Shown here one piece after another: positions 28,839-37,085 of a stretch of DNA of 64,000 nt. The notes under the pieces were generated by a model that saw only the letters and a list, made by a program, of their open reading frames with translations, ran no database searches and was not told the origin of the DNA. A program made the translations under genes and the position numbers. The stretch's first letter is position 1, and each line of letters opens with the position of its first letter. The DNA comes from Lentibacillus amyloliquefaciens. Lineage in GTDB: Bacteria > Bacillota > Bacilli > Bacillales > Amphibacillaceae. The stretch covers positions 2,108,001-2,172,000 of the forward strand of contig NZ_CP013862.1 of assembly GCF_001307805.1 (NCBI RefSeq), read 5' to 3'.

Positions 28839-30161
28839 CTATCTTTCTACCATTCCGTTATCCTCTGATTCGGTGTCTCCATAACGTTCTCTTTCAATTT
28901 GCTCTAATGTCTTTCCTTGCGTTGCCGGTGCCAGTACGATTCCAATTACGGCATGTATTACCAAGAAGATTATCATAACTATCCCGGCAGTTTTAAAGCC
29001 CAATGTAGCCATAAGTGTTGGTAATATCAAAGACCAAATAGCAATGCCGGTCCTTACGGCAAAATACATAAGCCCTTGAGCACTTGCCCGATAGCGGGTC
29101 GGGAACAATTCGCTTGTCCATAATGCGTAGAATGCTTGTGCACCAATACCGGCTGCAGAGCCCCATAAGACAACAAATAAAACCAGTGATGTCCATGTCA
29201 TCGGCATAAACGTGAGGATAACCCACGCTACAATACCCATTATCGCACCAAGGCCGAATAGGAATCTTCGGCTTAACCTGTCACCATACTTCATAAACCC
29301 GAAGAATGTGCCTAAAACAGTAAACATCCATAAAAATCCTTGCAATAAGTTTGCTTGAGAATTACTTAAACCTCCCACATTCTCATAAATATAAGGCATA
29401 AAATAACCCATTGCTCCGGAAACTAAATTCCAGAATAAGTAAATTCCCACAAGCAAAAACAGGGCTTTACGATTTACAGCGAAAGTGAAAAGTTCTTTAA
29501 CAGAATTTCGCTTCTCTTTTCCCAGCATAAGGTTTTTTTGTTCTTCTTCTTTTTCTTTTTCCCATACTTTCGACTCGCTCATTCCTTGTCTTATATACCA
29601 TGTAACAAAGGCGATAATGAATAAATGTAAAAAGATTAGCCTAGAGCCAAGTAACCCCAAAGGCGCCACTGCTACTGCAAGGAAAAATGTTATCATTGGG
29701 CCTATAGACCAAGCCAATTGTGCTGTACCAACATGGGCTGCACGCTTATCCTCAGGAGATTCTTCTGCAATAAACGTCCAAGATACTGGCACACCTGCTC
29801 CTACTGCCACACCAGTAATAATAGTACCAATCAATAACATAGAAAAATTAACTGAAAGTGCCATCAATAGAATACCAACCATATAAACTAATAAATCATA
29901 CTTAAAAACCGTTGACCTTCCATATTTATCAGTTATTGGGCCGCCAATTAATGCGCCAATAGCAGCACCTAAAGCGTTTGCACTAACAGCACCTAAAAGC
30001 CCTACCGCAAAACTATCTAAACCTAAAAATGCCTGCCATAAAGTTAAACTGCTGGCAGCGGCAATAATAGATCCAGCCTCAATATAATTTGCCATCGCTA
30101 TAGCAACAGTTGCTTTCCATCCTGTTACATTCTTTGGCCCAAACTTTCTGCGCTTTCCCAT
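28839..30161 (-). CDS. MFS sugar transporter, probably L-rhamnose importer
   Basis: 440-aa major facilitator protein with about 12 helices. Motif A-like loop GGPITDKYGRSTVFK follows helix 2; the loop after helix 6 is long and charged (WEKEKEEEQKNLMLGKEKR); the second-half motif reads YGDRLSRRF. It belongs to the sugar porter-like group. Position between rhaM and rhaB argues for rhamnose uptake. B. subtilis lacks a transporter gene at this locus, so this gene gives the cluster its own importer. Confidence 0.85.
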   Translation of the reverse strand: MGKRRKFGPKNVTGWKATVAIAMANYIEAGSIIAAASSLTLWQAFLGLDSFAVGLLGAVSANALGAAIGALIGGPITDKYGRSTVFKYDLLVYMVGILLMALSVNFSMLLIGTIITGVAVGAGVPVSWTFIAEESPEDKRAAHVGTAQLAWSIGPMITFFLAVAVAPLGLLGSRLIFLHLFIIAFVTWYIRQGMSESKVWEKEKEEEQKNLMLGKEKRNSVKELFTFAVNRKALFLLVGIYLFWNLVSGAMGYFMPYIYENVGGLSNSQANLLQGFLWMFTVLGTFFGFMKYGDRLSRRFLFGLGAIMGIVAWVILTFMPMTWTSLVLFVVLWGSAAGIGAQAFYALWTSELFPTRYRASAQGLMYFAVRTGIAIWSLILPTLMATLGFKTAGIVMIIFLVIHAVIGIVLAPATQGKTLEQIERERYGDTESEDNGMVER

Positions 30162-30191
30162 TTGATTTAGTACCTCTCTTCTTCATAGATT

Positions 30192-30506
30192 CTAATCCAT
30201 ATGAAATACTTCTTTTAAACCCCTTGATACTGGACTGTTATCTGAATGCGTTTCCATTACAGGTTCCATAAAAGCCCACCATTTTTGGTTTATTTCAGTT
30301 GAATCCATTTTACGCCAGGTTTCCTCATCTGCAACTTCTATATAACCGAATAGTTGACTGGTATGTTTGTCTAAAAAGATAGAATAATTACTTGCACCAT
30401 GCTTTCGCAGCTCTTCTACCATTTCAGGCCAAATGTCATTATGTCTTTTTTCATATTCTTCGTGTTTATCCGGATAGACTGTCATTACAAAAGCCTTTCT
30501 TATCAT
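30192..30506 (-). CDS. rhaM: L-rhamnose mutarotase
   Basis: 104-aa dimeric ferredoxin-like enzyme that interconverts alpha and beta L-rhamnose so the isomerase gets its preferred anomer. Conserved residues are visible: the catalytic His in EEYEKRHNDIWPEM, YSIFLDKHTSQLFGYIE and the C-terminal WWAFMEPVMETHSDNSP. First gene of the rhamnose operon, directly behind the promoter and cre. Confidence 0.95.
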   Translation of the reverse strand: MIRKAFVMTVYPDKHEEYEKRHNDIWPEMVEELRKHGASNYSIFLDKHTSQLFGYIEVADEETWRKMDSTEINQKWWAFMEPVMETHSDNSPVSRGLKEVFHMD

Positions 30507-30562
30507 TCCTAACCATCCCTTCTTGATTTTTTAATAATCATTTTCAACCAGAATTTTAAATA

Positions 30563-30576
30563 TGAAAACGCTATCT
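30563..30576 (-). promoter_or_regulatory. cre (CcpA site) of the rhamnose operon
   Basis: AGATAGCGTTTTCA (minus strand) / TGAAAACGCTATCT fits TGWAARCGYTWNCW exactly. It starts 7 bp downstream of the -10 box, so it overlaps the predicted transcription start and should block initiation under glucose. Confidence 0.8.
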
Positions 30577-30582
30577 AAAATA

Positions 30583-30611
30583 ATAATAAAATTATTCGCA
30601 CCCAAAGTCAA
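30583..30611 (-). promoter_or_regulatory. promoter of rhaM-MFS-rhaB-rhaA
   Basis: TTGACT - 17 bp - TATTAT on the minus strand, about 75 bp upstream of rhaM. Confidence 0.8.
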
Positions 30612-30627
30612 CATATTTAAACATAAA

Positions 30628-30666
30628 AAAAAATAGTCAAAAACATAATGCTTTTGACTATTTTTT
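30628..30666. terminator. bidirectional terminator upstream of rha promoter
   Basis: AAAAAATAGTCAAAA/TTTTGACTATTTTTT stem with a 9-base loop and A/T runs on both sides. It insulates the rha promoter from the region to the right. Between 30667 and 30890 I see no gene. Confidence 0.7.
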
Positions 30667-30889
30667 AAAGGTCCAGTAGAATGTTATGTATACAGTTTTA
30701 ATCGTTATTAAACGATACACTAACATGTTTAATAGCCAAACCCAATCATCTGTTATTTTTTGAATTTCTTTATTTTTTATTTCTAAATTCATATTGTAAT
30801 TATCGAAATAATAAGGCACTTATGATTATATTTTCCGCATTTTGGAAACAAAATATTAGATCAAAAAATAAAACAATGCACATCGTGGA

Positions 30890-31654
30890 CTTATTAGATG
30901 AAGTATCACACAAGTGGATCCGCAAGCAAAAGAGAAGAACAGTTTTCGAATTCAACACTTTACGAAATAGATAAAGAAAAGCCCACTAGAAGGATTATGG
31001 TGACCAAAAGTAAGAAAAAGGAAGATGAAATATTATGATGCAATTGATGTAGTTGATTTTATTACAGGAATGTATGATGAACATGTTGTAGGCGTATGTT
31101 TTCCATTATCGCAGCAATCTCAGTAACGAGTCGGGGTGAGGTGGTTGCACTACAGTGGCCTGATATCAGTTTTAATGAAGGATATATACTATCGACTCGG
31201 AATATCCTTTTTTGAAAACGAACGACCATATATAAAGGCTACAAAAACAAATAATTATAAAGGTATTATCACTATGTCCAACTGGAACAGAGAAAAAACG
31301 AAGTAACTCAAACATTTTTGGAGGAAGAAAAAGAACTGGCCGCGGGAATTGGAAAGGTGAAGATGATAAATACATCTTTCATCCAGGAAACGGCATGTCA
31401 TATACACTGCAAACGACCACTTCAACCTGGGCGAAAATAAAAAAGACACAGCTTAAAAAATATCAGACTACATGATCTGAGGCATACCATGTTCACATAC
31501 TTATTACAGTCCAGATATTCTTATAAATGTTCAAGAGGTTTAGTCACTCAAGCTAAAAAATCACAGCTGACACTATTAGCTTTGTCAATAAAAAACAATC
31601 ATGTCAATTGCAGAAATATTAAATAAATTGGATCCAAGATTCCTAAACAAATAA
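30890..31654 (+). pseudogene. decayed tyrosine integrase (phage/ICE type)
   Basis: Plus-strand fragments in changing frames give a site-specific recombinase: KYYDAIDVVDFITGMYDEH, then AAISVTSRGEVVALQWPDIS with the first catalytic Arg box, NWKGEDDKYIFHPGNGMSY, then RLHDLRHTMFTYLL (His-x-x-Arg box), ending MSIAEILNKLDPRFLNK and TAA at 31652-31654. At least four frameshifts or stops interrupt it. The site that should hold the nucleophilic Tyr (DTYSH in relatives) reads DTISF. No attachment-site tRNA is nearby. From 31655 to 31808 I see only a weak GC-rich hairpin. Confidence 0.8.
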
Positions 31655-31808
31655 CCATAAGTCAACAATCCCTTCATTATAAAAGGCTTATATGCCAAGG
31701 TTTAAAAAGGATAATGAAACGGGGGCGTGAATATTTTAAGCCGGCCCCGAAGGAATGTCACCATTGACTATAACAAAATAACAGAGGATTATTTTGACAT
31801 CGTTTTTG

Positions 31809-32891
31809 CTACAACGGAATCTCAAACCAGAATGTATTATAAGAGCCTCCAGACGTCAGTCCGATTCTCCCGCCATGATTTTCGACAATCTCCCTGGCAA
31901 TGGAGAGACCAAGACCGCTTCCGCCTGAGGCTCTGTTTCTGGATTGATCCAAACGGTAAAATCGCTGAAATATATGCTCCGCTTCATCTTCAGGGATGAA
32001 TTCACTTGGACCGCTGACCGAGACGCAATATGATGATTTCTGCAATTCTCCCCAAATCTTTATCGCACCGCTGCCGGTATAATATTGGATGGCATTCTCC
32101 AATAAGTTACTGATTACTTGCTGCACACCCGCAATATGAACCGATAACTCAGATGATTCAGCATCAACAGTAATTGGAATGTTTTCCTGTTCCAGCCGCC
32201 AGCTGAACATATCCGTACACTGACTAATCAAATCCGCCATGTCAGCTTCTGTATACTGTACATAAGCTCTGGAAGCGGCATAATCCCATTCCTTCAGCTG
32301 CTCCAGCTGCTCCAGCATTGACGTTAGCCGTTTGGATTCACCATGCAATGACTTGTACAATTCCTGGCTTCCGTCGATATCACCGTGTTCCAGTGCTTGG
32401 AGGTAACCATTTAAATTAGTCAGAGGTGTACGCAATTCATGGGATAAGTCTGAGATCAGCTTTTGGCGATGCTCATCATTCGTCTTGAGTTGCTTAACCA
32501 ACCCATTAAAATGTAAAGCAAGCTCGCCCACTTCATCCCTTGTTGTCGCTTCAACAAGTTCCGGGTATTCGCCTTTTTTTAGCTGTTTGGCAGATACGAT
32601 TAAACTTCTGACCGGTTTAATTAATTTTCTGGTCAGATAAAAATGAAGCAAACTGCCACCAACGATTGTTATACCAGAAAAAATCAATAAATAATTAAAC
32701 AAGATAGCATTGAATTGTGTTTGCTGCGAGTCATTCAAATTTCCCATCGCATCAACTAAAAAACAGGCTGTGTTATAAATCGCCAGGCCGCTGAGGACGA
32801 TCGCTGAAGCAACAACCACAATGTTTAAAAATGATAAACGCCACAGAAATCCATTCGGAAACAACGATTGTATCCATTTACGCAGTGACAA
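31809..32891 (-). CDS. membrane sensor histidine kinase
   Basis: 360-aa sensor with two transmembrane helices (about residues 16-40 and 62-85), a short extracytoplasmic loop of some 20 residues, a HAMP domain (about 87-140), the phospho-acceptor SDLSHELRTP with His151, and an HATPase domain (NLLENAIQYY, GGSGLGLSIAREIVENHGG). The proposed start is TTG 32891, seven bases after GGGG, overlapping the regulator gene by 14 bp; the longer frame would read through the regulator's end. It forms a pair with the upstream OmpR-type protein. The signal is unknown. Confidence 0.85.
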   Translation of the reverse strand: MSLRKWIQSLFPNGFLWRLSFLNIVVVASAIVLSGLAIYNTACFLVDAMGNLNDSQQTQFNAILFNYLLIFSGITIVGGSLLHFYLTRKLIKPVRSLIVSAKQLKKGEYPELVEATTRDEVGELALHFNGLVKQLKTNDEHRQKLISDLSHELRTPLTNLNGYLQALEHGDIDGSQELYKSLHGESKRLTSMLEQLEQLKEWDYAASRAYVQYTEADMADLISQCTDMFSWRLEQENIPITVDAESSELSVHIAGVQQVISNLLENAIQYYTGSGAIKIWGELQKSSYCVSVSGPSEFIPEDEAEHIFQRFYRLDQSRNRASGGSGLGLSIAREIVENHGGRIGLTSGGSYNTFWFEIPL

Positions 32892-33561
32892 ACTTATACC
32901 CCATTCCCCGGACTGTATGGATGCGTTCCGGCTTGGAGGAATCCGCCTCGATTTTTTCACGGAGCTTTTTAATATGCGCATCAATCGTCCTGTCCAGTAC
33001 CGTGTTATCTGCATACGGATAAAGCTGCTCAATCAATTGTTCACGATTCAGCACAATGTTCGGGTTTTGCATAAAATAATAAAGAAGATTAAATTCATGT
33101 TTTGTTAATTTAACCTGATTATCATAAAGAAGCACTTCACCTTTTCGCGGTTTGATGCAAAGGCCGCCATGGACGATTTTCTGACAAAACTGACCTGTTC
33201 TTCTCAGAACTGCCTCCACATGTGCCATAAGCTCGTCCGGATCAAACGGCTTGGTGACATAATCATCCGCCCCCATTCTCAAACCCGCAATCTTATCATC
33301 AATCCGGGCTTTTGCTGACAGCATGATGACCGAGACCTCATTCCGCTCCTGCTCGCGGACCCAGTGGCAGAATTCTTCACCGCTCATTTTCGGCAGCATC
33401 AAATCAAGGACTATGAGACATGGGTGATGTTCCCAAAAAAGTTCCTTAGCCTCTTCGCCATCACCTGCCTCAATGACGTCATATTTATTTTTTTCCAGAT
33501 GCAGACGAATCAGATGACGTATCATCTGATCATCTTCCACCACTAATATCGTCTGTTGCAT
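32878..33561 (-). CDS. OmpR-family response regulator
   Basis: 227-aa two-domain regulator. Receiver domain (residues 1-115) with acidic pocket EDD, phosphorylation site D53 in VLDLMLP and K in TKPFD; the C-terminal winged helix has LTKHEFNLLYYF and DAHIKKLREKI. ATG 33561 is preceded by GAGGTG with 7-base spacing; an upstream ATG (33582) lacks an RBS. Encoded 39 bp after the thioredoxin-like gene, so it may be cotranscribed with ccdA and the thioredoxin gene. Confidence 0.92.
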   Translation of the reverse strand: MQQTILVVEDDQMIRHLIRLHLEKNKYDVIEAGDGEEAKELFWEHHPCLIVLDLMLPKMSGEEFCHWVREQERNEVSVIMLSAKARIDDKIAGLRMGADDYVTKPFDPDELMAHVEAVLRRTGQFCQKIVHGGLCIKPRKGEVLLYDNQVKLTKHEFNLLYYFMQNPNIVLNREQLIEQLYPYADNTVLDRTIDAHIKKLREKIEADSSKPERIHTVRGMGYKFVTA

Positions 33562-33600
33562 GTTCAGCACCTCTGTCTCCATTTTACGGTACAGGAGATA

Positions 33601-34272
33601 TTATTGCATCATTTCAAATTGCTGGACCATCATCTCATAATTCATCGCACCTAAAGCTTTATATTGAATACGTCCATTAGAATCAATCATAAACGATGAA
33701 GGAATTGGCTGTATCTGATATTCATTGGCTACCTGTGTGTCTTCATCCATTAATATAGGGAACGTCAGTCCAAATTCATTCGTGAAGTCTGTTACACCTT
33801 CGCGACTGCTTTCTGTACCAGTAAGATTGATCGCCAGGATTTCTACATCCTTATCCTCGTAAAACGATTGCATGTCAGGCATCTCGGCACGGCATGGCGG
33901 ACACCAGGTTGCCCAGAAATTCACCATCACCCGCCGGCCGCGATAATCGGATAATGCAACTTGCTCCCCGTCCAACGTTTCCAGCTGAAAGTCAGGCGCT
34001 ATATTACCGACCTCTAAGCCGACTGTGTCTGAATCGGCATTTTCACCAGAATCATCAGTGCTGTCTTCAGGGTTACCACTTTCTGACGACTCATCATTTG
34101 CTGTACCGCCGTCTTCATCCTTATTTAATGAACCTTCCTCAACCGTAAACTCACTCTCTTCGGCTGTCTGCGTGTCTTGCGCAGTCTCTGTGTTATCCGA
34201 ACTTATGGCCAGGTCATAAACAGCCCATGCAAACATACCCGTCAATACAACGATTACAGCTATTTTTTTCAC
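33601..34272 (-). CDS. membrane-anchored thiol-disulfide oxidoreductase (ResA/TlpA-like)
   Basis: 223-aa extracytoplasmic thioredoxin-fold protein. An N-terminal hydrophobic anchor (residues 3-22) is followed by a long Glu/Asp/Ser-rich linker (about 23-88), then the redox domain with FWATWCPPCRAEMPD (C124, C127) and a cis-Pro loop IPSSFMID. It probably receives electrons from the CcdA encoded just upstream and reduces apocytochrome c or other exported thiols. The start is GTG after AGGAGGT. The acidic linker is unusually long for ResA. Confidence 0.87.
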   Translation of the reverse strand: MKKIAVIVVLTGMFAWAVYDLAISSDNTETAQDTQTAEESEFTVEEGSLNKDEDGGTANDESSESGNPEDSTDDSGENADSDTVGLEVGNIAPDFQLETLDGEQVALSDYRGRRVMVNFWATWCPPCRAEMPDMQSFYEDKDVEILAINLTGTESSREGVTDFTNEFGLTFPILMDEDTQVANEYQIQPIPSSFMIDSNGRIQYKALGAMNYEMMVQQFEMMQ

Positions 34273-34287
34273 ATGAATTACCTCCTG

Positions 34288-35031
34288 TTATCCCAGATTG
34301 GAAAACCATGTACCTTCGACTGCTTTTAATAGAAAAGTCGATATACGCGTCATTTGCCCCGTGAACAGGAAAATCCCCATTAGGACCATAACAGCGCCGC
34401 CTGCTTTCAGGATTTTTTGACTATACCGAACAATGAAGCGTGTCGACCCGAGGAAAAATGTCAATACGAGAAACGGAAGCGCAAATCCGATGACATACAT
34501 GATGGTATAAATCGTTCCTTGCGTGGGATTGCTTGCTGCGACAACCAGTATTGAAGCGAAAATTGGTCCGATACATGGCGTCCATCCTGCCGCAAATCCC
34601 ATCCCGACGAAAATCGTACCAAAATAGCCGGCGGGCTTATTCGCAAACTGCATCCGTTTTTCTTTCATAAATGATGGGATATTGAGCCACCCTGCTACAA
34701 AAAGTCCCATCGCCACTATAAAAATACCGGCAATCCGCTGAATGAACAGACCTGATTCGCCTGTCAGCATTCCTTGAATCCATTCGCCTAAAAAGGAAAC
34801 GCCGACACCCAGTCCAATAAAGACAGTCGAGACCCCTAATAGAAAAAATGTGGAATGAAGCAAAAGCTTCGTGCGAATTTTGATGTCTTTATTTTCCTTA
34901 AGCTCTTTCACACTCATTCCGGTTATATAAGATAGATACGCCGGAAAAATCGGCAATGTACATGGGGACAGGAATGAAAGAATTCCTGCACCCAACGCCA
35001 GCCAAATTGTTAAATCTGCAGCTGCAGTCAT
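34288..35031 (-). CDS. ccdA: cytochrome c biogenesis/thiol transport protein CcdA
   Basis: 247-aa membrane protein with about six helices that carries reducing equivalents from cytosolic thioredoxin to extracytoplasmic partners. The two redox cysteines are in FLSPCTLPIFPAYLSY (C24) and GWTPCIGPI (C153). RBS GAGGAAGG. It starts the ccdA - thioredoxin-like - response regulator - kinase run. A dispersed repeat lies directly upstream. Confidence 0.92.
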   Translation of the reverse strand: MTAAADLTIWLALGAGILSFLSPCTLPIFPAYLSYITGMSVKELKENKDIKIRTKLLLHSTFFLLGVSTVFIGLGVGVSFLGEWIQGMLTGESGLFIQRIAGIFIVAMGLFVAGWLNIPSFMKEKRMQFANKPAGYFGTIFVGMGFAAGWTPCIGPIFASILVVAASNPTQGTIYTIMYVIGFALPFLVLTFFLGSTRFIVRYSQKILKAGGAVMVLMGIFLFTGQMTRISTFLLKAVEGTWFSNLG

Positions 35032-35060
35032 ATTGATGTCACCTTCCTCTTGTTATAGAT

Positions 35061-35217
35061 AAAGTGAATCTTCAATCAGTGGGGGTTTTCTTTCTTCCCC
35101 CACTGATTGTTAGATGAACGAATCGGACATTTACTGGCAGTTGATCCCCCACCTATTCTTCATCGTTTACGCGAACATTTGAAGTAGGGGTCTTACTGCC
35201 AGTTACATGCGGGATAA
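35061..35217 (-). repeat. dispersed double-hairpin repeat, copy 2
   Basis: Left hairpin AATCAGTGGGGG/CCCCCACTGATT is perfect over 12 bp (35074-35108); then GAATCGGACATTT; then stem ACTGGCAGT/ACTGCCAGT (35133-35203) and TTACATGCGGGATAA. The inter-arm segment is longer than in copy 1 and contains the stop codon of the adjacent membrane protein gene. Confidence 0.8.
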
Positions 35218-35833
35218 TAAAAATGACACTTATGATGAATACGAGAGCCAAAAACCATAGGTCCATCATATAGCCATATAAGACCGTAAAAGGCAGCTGA
35301 GTTGTTAATATGATTTGCCCCACACTCCATAACGCGAAAATCCCGGCTGCCAGCTTGCCGGCAGACATCTTTTCATACCGCATCAAATAAACAATCAGCG
35401 ATATAAAGAGCAGGCTTAAATGCCCCCATGACAGTGGATTTCCATTTAATACAATATCAATAAATTCATAACTGAAGGCCGAAGCCAGAAATATCGGCAT
35501 AAGGGGCGCAAGCATAATTTCGATGTTAAAATTATTTCTGTTTACTTTCCAGACAAGATTGACTAACAGAAACAGCACAGCAACATAGAAAGCATTCGCA
35601 TCACTTGGGTAAGCCAATACTGCGAGCGGATCTGTTATAAATATATTGATATTCAGCAAAATTTTCCCCACCCATATAAACAGGACAAAATTGATGATAA
35701 GTGATAAACTTTCTTCCAATTGCTGTTTTTTCACTGTCTTTTCGGATGGACTTGTTATGTAATAAAAGGCCAGCCCCATTAGTATGCTCAAGACAATGAG
35801 AGCAATCTTCTTAAATACCCATGCTGATGTCAT
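35153..35833 (-). CDS. multi-pass membrane protein of unknown function
   Basis: 226 aa with about seven hydrophobic helices and short loops; no motif that I recognise. ATG 35833 lies seven bases after GGAGG; an upstream in-frame ATG overlaps that RBS. The last 17 or so codons (from IPHVTGSK to the stop) fall inside dispersed repeat copy 2, so the C-terminal tail seems to be derived from the repeat. It stands alone, divergent from the P1 peptidase gene. Confidence 0.7.
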   Translation of the reverse strand: MTSAWVFKKIALIVLSILMGLAFYYITSPSEKTVKKQQLEESLSLIINFVLFIWVGKILLNINIFITDPLAVLAYPSDANAFYVAVLFLLVNLVWKVNRNNFNIEIMLAPLMPIFLASAFSYEFIDIVLNGNPLSWGHLSLLFISLIVYLMRYEKMSAGKLAAGIFALWSVGQIILTTQLPFTVLYGYMMDLWFLALVFIISVIFIIPHVTGSKTPTSNVRVNDEE

Positions 35834-35957
35834 GGCAAATCCTCCATTCATTCCTCTTTTACTATAAATGAGTTATGTGAAAGTTTGATGAAAATAGGAA
35901 GGAATTTTTTACTTTCTACTTTATATTTTTGACGCGCCTCAGTCTGCTATAATGCTA

Positions 35958-35975
35958 CTATAATATCTATTATAG
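35958..35975. promoter_or_regulatory. 8-bp palindrome before P1 peptidase gene
   Basis: CTATAATA/TATTATAG with a 2-base spacer, just upstream of the RBS (GGGGGC). It overlaps one TATAAT box and follows another at 35948; no well-spaced -35 box is seen. It could be an operator. Confidence 0.4.
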
Positions 35976-35989
35976 ACAGGGGGCTGCTT

Positions 35990-36967
35990 ATGAAACTACA
36001 AAAAGGATTGAATAACTGCATTACGGATATAACCGATGTCAAAGTCGGGCATGTCACACTATATGAAAAGGTCAATCATCAGGATACCATTTGTACCGGC
36101 GTGACCGCTATTTTACCGCACTCGGGAAGTCTTTTTCGTAAAAAGGTGCGTGCGGCAAGCTCAGTCATTAACGGTTTCGGAAAGACAGCCGGACTTGTGC
36201 AGCTTGATGAATTGGGGCTCTTGGAATCACCTATCATGCTGACCAATACATTCAGTGTTGCCCCCGTCATGCAGGGGACTTTACAATATATGCTTGATGA
36301 AAACCCGGAGGTCGGTGATACAGCGAGTTCCCTCAATATTGTCGTCGGCGAGTGCAATGACAGTTATTTGAATTCAATGCGTCTACAGGCGGTCAAACCT
36401 GGACATGCTATACAAGCAATTGACCGGGCTTCTGATGGGCCTGCCTGGGAAGGAGCAGTCGGTGCAGGCAAAGGGATGGTCAGCTTTGGCCATAAAGGCG
36501 GGATCGGAACGGCTTCCCGTACAGTCAAGGGCTATACAGTCGGCTGTCTGGTGCTCACTAATTTCGGCAAACGGGAAGATGCACTGTTCGCCGATTTTAG
36601 CAAACGAAATATGAATACACCGGACGGGTCGATTATGATGATCATTGCAACCGATGCACCGCTTTACGACCGGCAGTTAAAACGTCTTGCCAATCGTACT
36701 GCAGCCGGACTGGGCAGAACCGGCAGTATCATTGGACATGGGAGCGGTGATATTGCGATTTCCTTCTCCACAGCTGATTTGTATGCTCATGACAGTGATT
36801 CGCACGTGGAAAAATCGGCCTTTATCCGTGACGATCACCCGGTTATGAACGGGCTTTTCCAGGCCGTCATCGAATCAACAGAAGAAGCGGTTATCAACTC
36901 ACTAAGAAAAGCAGAAACAACCAAAGGACGGAAAGGAAGGGTGGTGGAAACAGCACCGCTGGATTGA
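35990..36967 (+). CDS. P1 family (DmpA-like) peptidase/aminopeptidase
   Basis: 325-aa N-terminal-nucleophile hydrolase of the DmpA/peptidase family S58. These proteins self-cleave to two chains and release N-terminal residues, sometimes D- or beta-amino acids. The predicted cleavage site and nucleophile is G213-S214 in TPDGSIMMIIATDAPL; other family features are ITDVKVGH at the N-terminus, NTFSVAPV and GHGSGDIAISFS. No signal peptide. Monocistronic on the plus strand among minus-strand genes, ended by its own terminator. Confidence 0.9.
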   Translation: MKLQKGLNNCITDITDVKVGHVTLYEKVNHQDTICTGVTAILPHSGSLFRKKVRAASSVINGFGKTAGLVQLDELGLLESPIMLTNTFSVAPVMQGTLQYMLDENPEVGDTASSLNIVVGECNDSYLNSMRLQAVKPGHAIQAIDRASDGPAWEGAVGAGKGMVSFGHKGGIGTASRTVKGYTVGCLVLTNFGKREDALFADFSKRNMNTPDGSIMMIIATDAPLYDRQLKRLANRTAAGLGRTGSIIGHGSGDIAISFSTADLYAHDSDSHVEKSAFIRDDHPVMNGLFQAVIESTEEAVINSLRKAETTKGRKGRVVETAPLD

Positions 36968-36984
36968 AGCGGGGCTTTCGAGTG

Positions 36985-37013
36985 AGATCTGCCACTTAGC
37001 GGGCAGATCTTTT
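36985..37013 (+). terminator. terminator of P1 peptidase gene
   Basis: AGATCTGCC/GGCAGATCT 9-bp stem, 8-base loop, then TTTTCGTGTT. Confidence 0.75.
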
Positions 37014-37020
37014 CGTGTTG

Positions 37021-37080
37021 ACTGAAGCTGGTTTTAGGAAACTACAGCGATTCCGGGTCCATCTACAGCGCACCGCTATA
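37021..37080 (-). repeat. 21-bp-period CTAYAGCG repeat, copy A
   Basis: CTACAGCG at 37042 and 37063, 21 bp apart, the second continuing GCGCACCGCT; a degenerate unit may precede at 37021. The same array occurs at 53874-53950. It lies 6 bp beyond the stop of the channel-like gene. Confidence 0.6.
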
Positions 37081-37085
37081 GAATT

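Noticed and set aside
31727..31770. GC-rich inverted repeat GGGGGCG...CCGGCCCCG as terminator of the kinase gene
   Set aside because: The pairing has a mismatch and there is only a weak T-run; not strong enough to annotate.
31727..31999. 90-codon plus-strand frame starting before the kinase gene
   Set aside because: Two thirds of it is antisense to the kinase C-terminus, and its N-terminal part has no RBS or recognisable motif.
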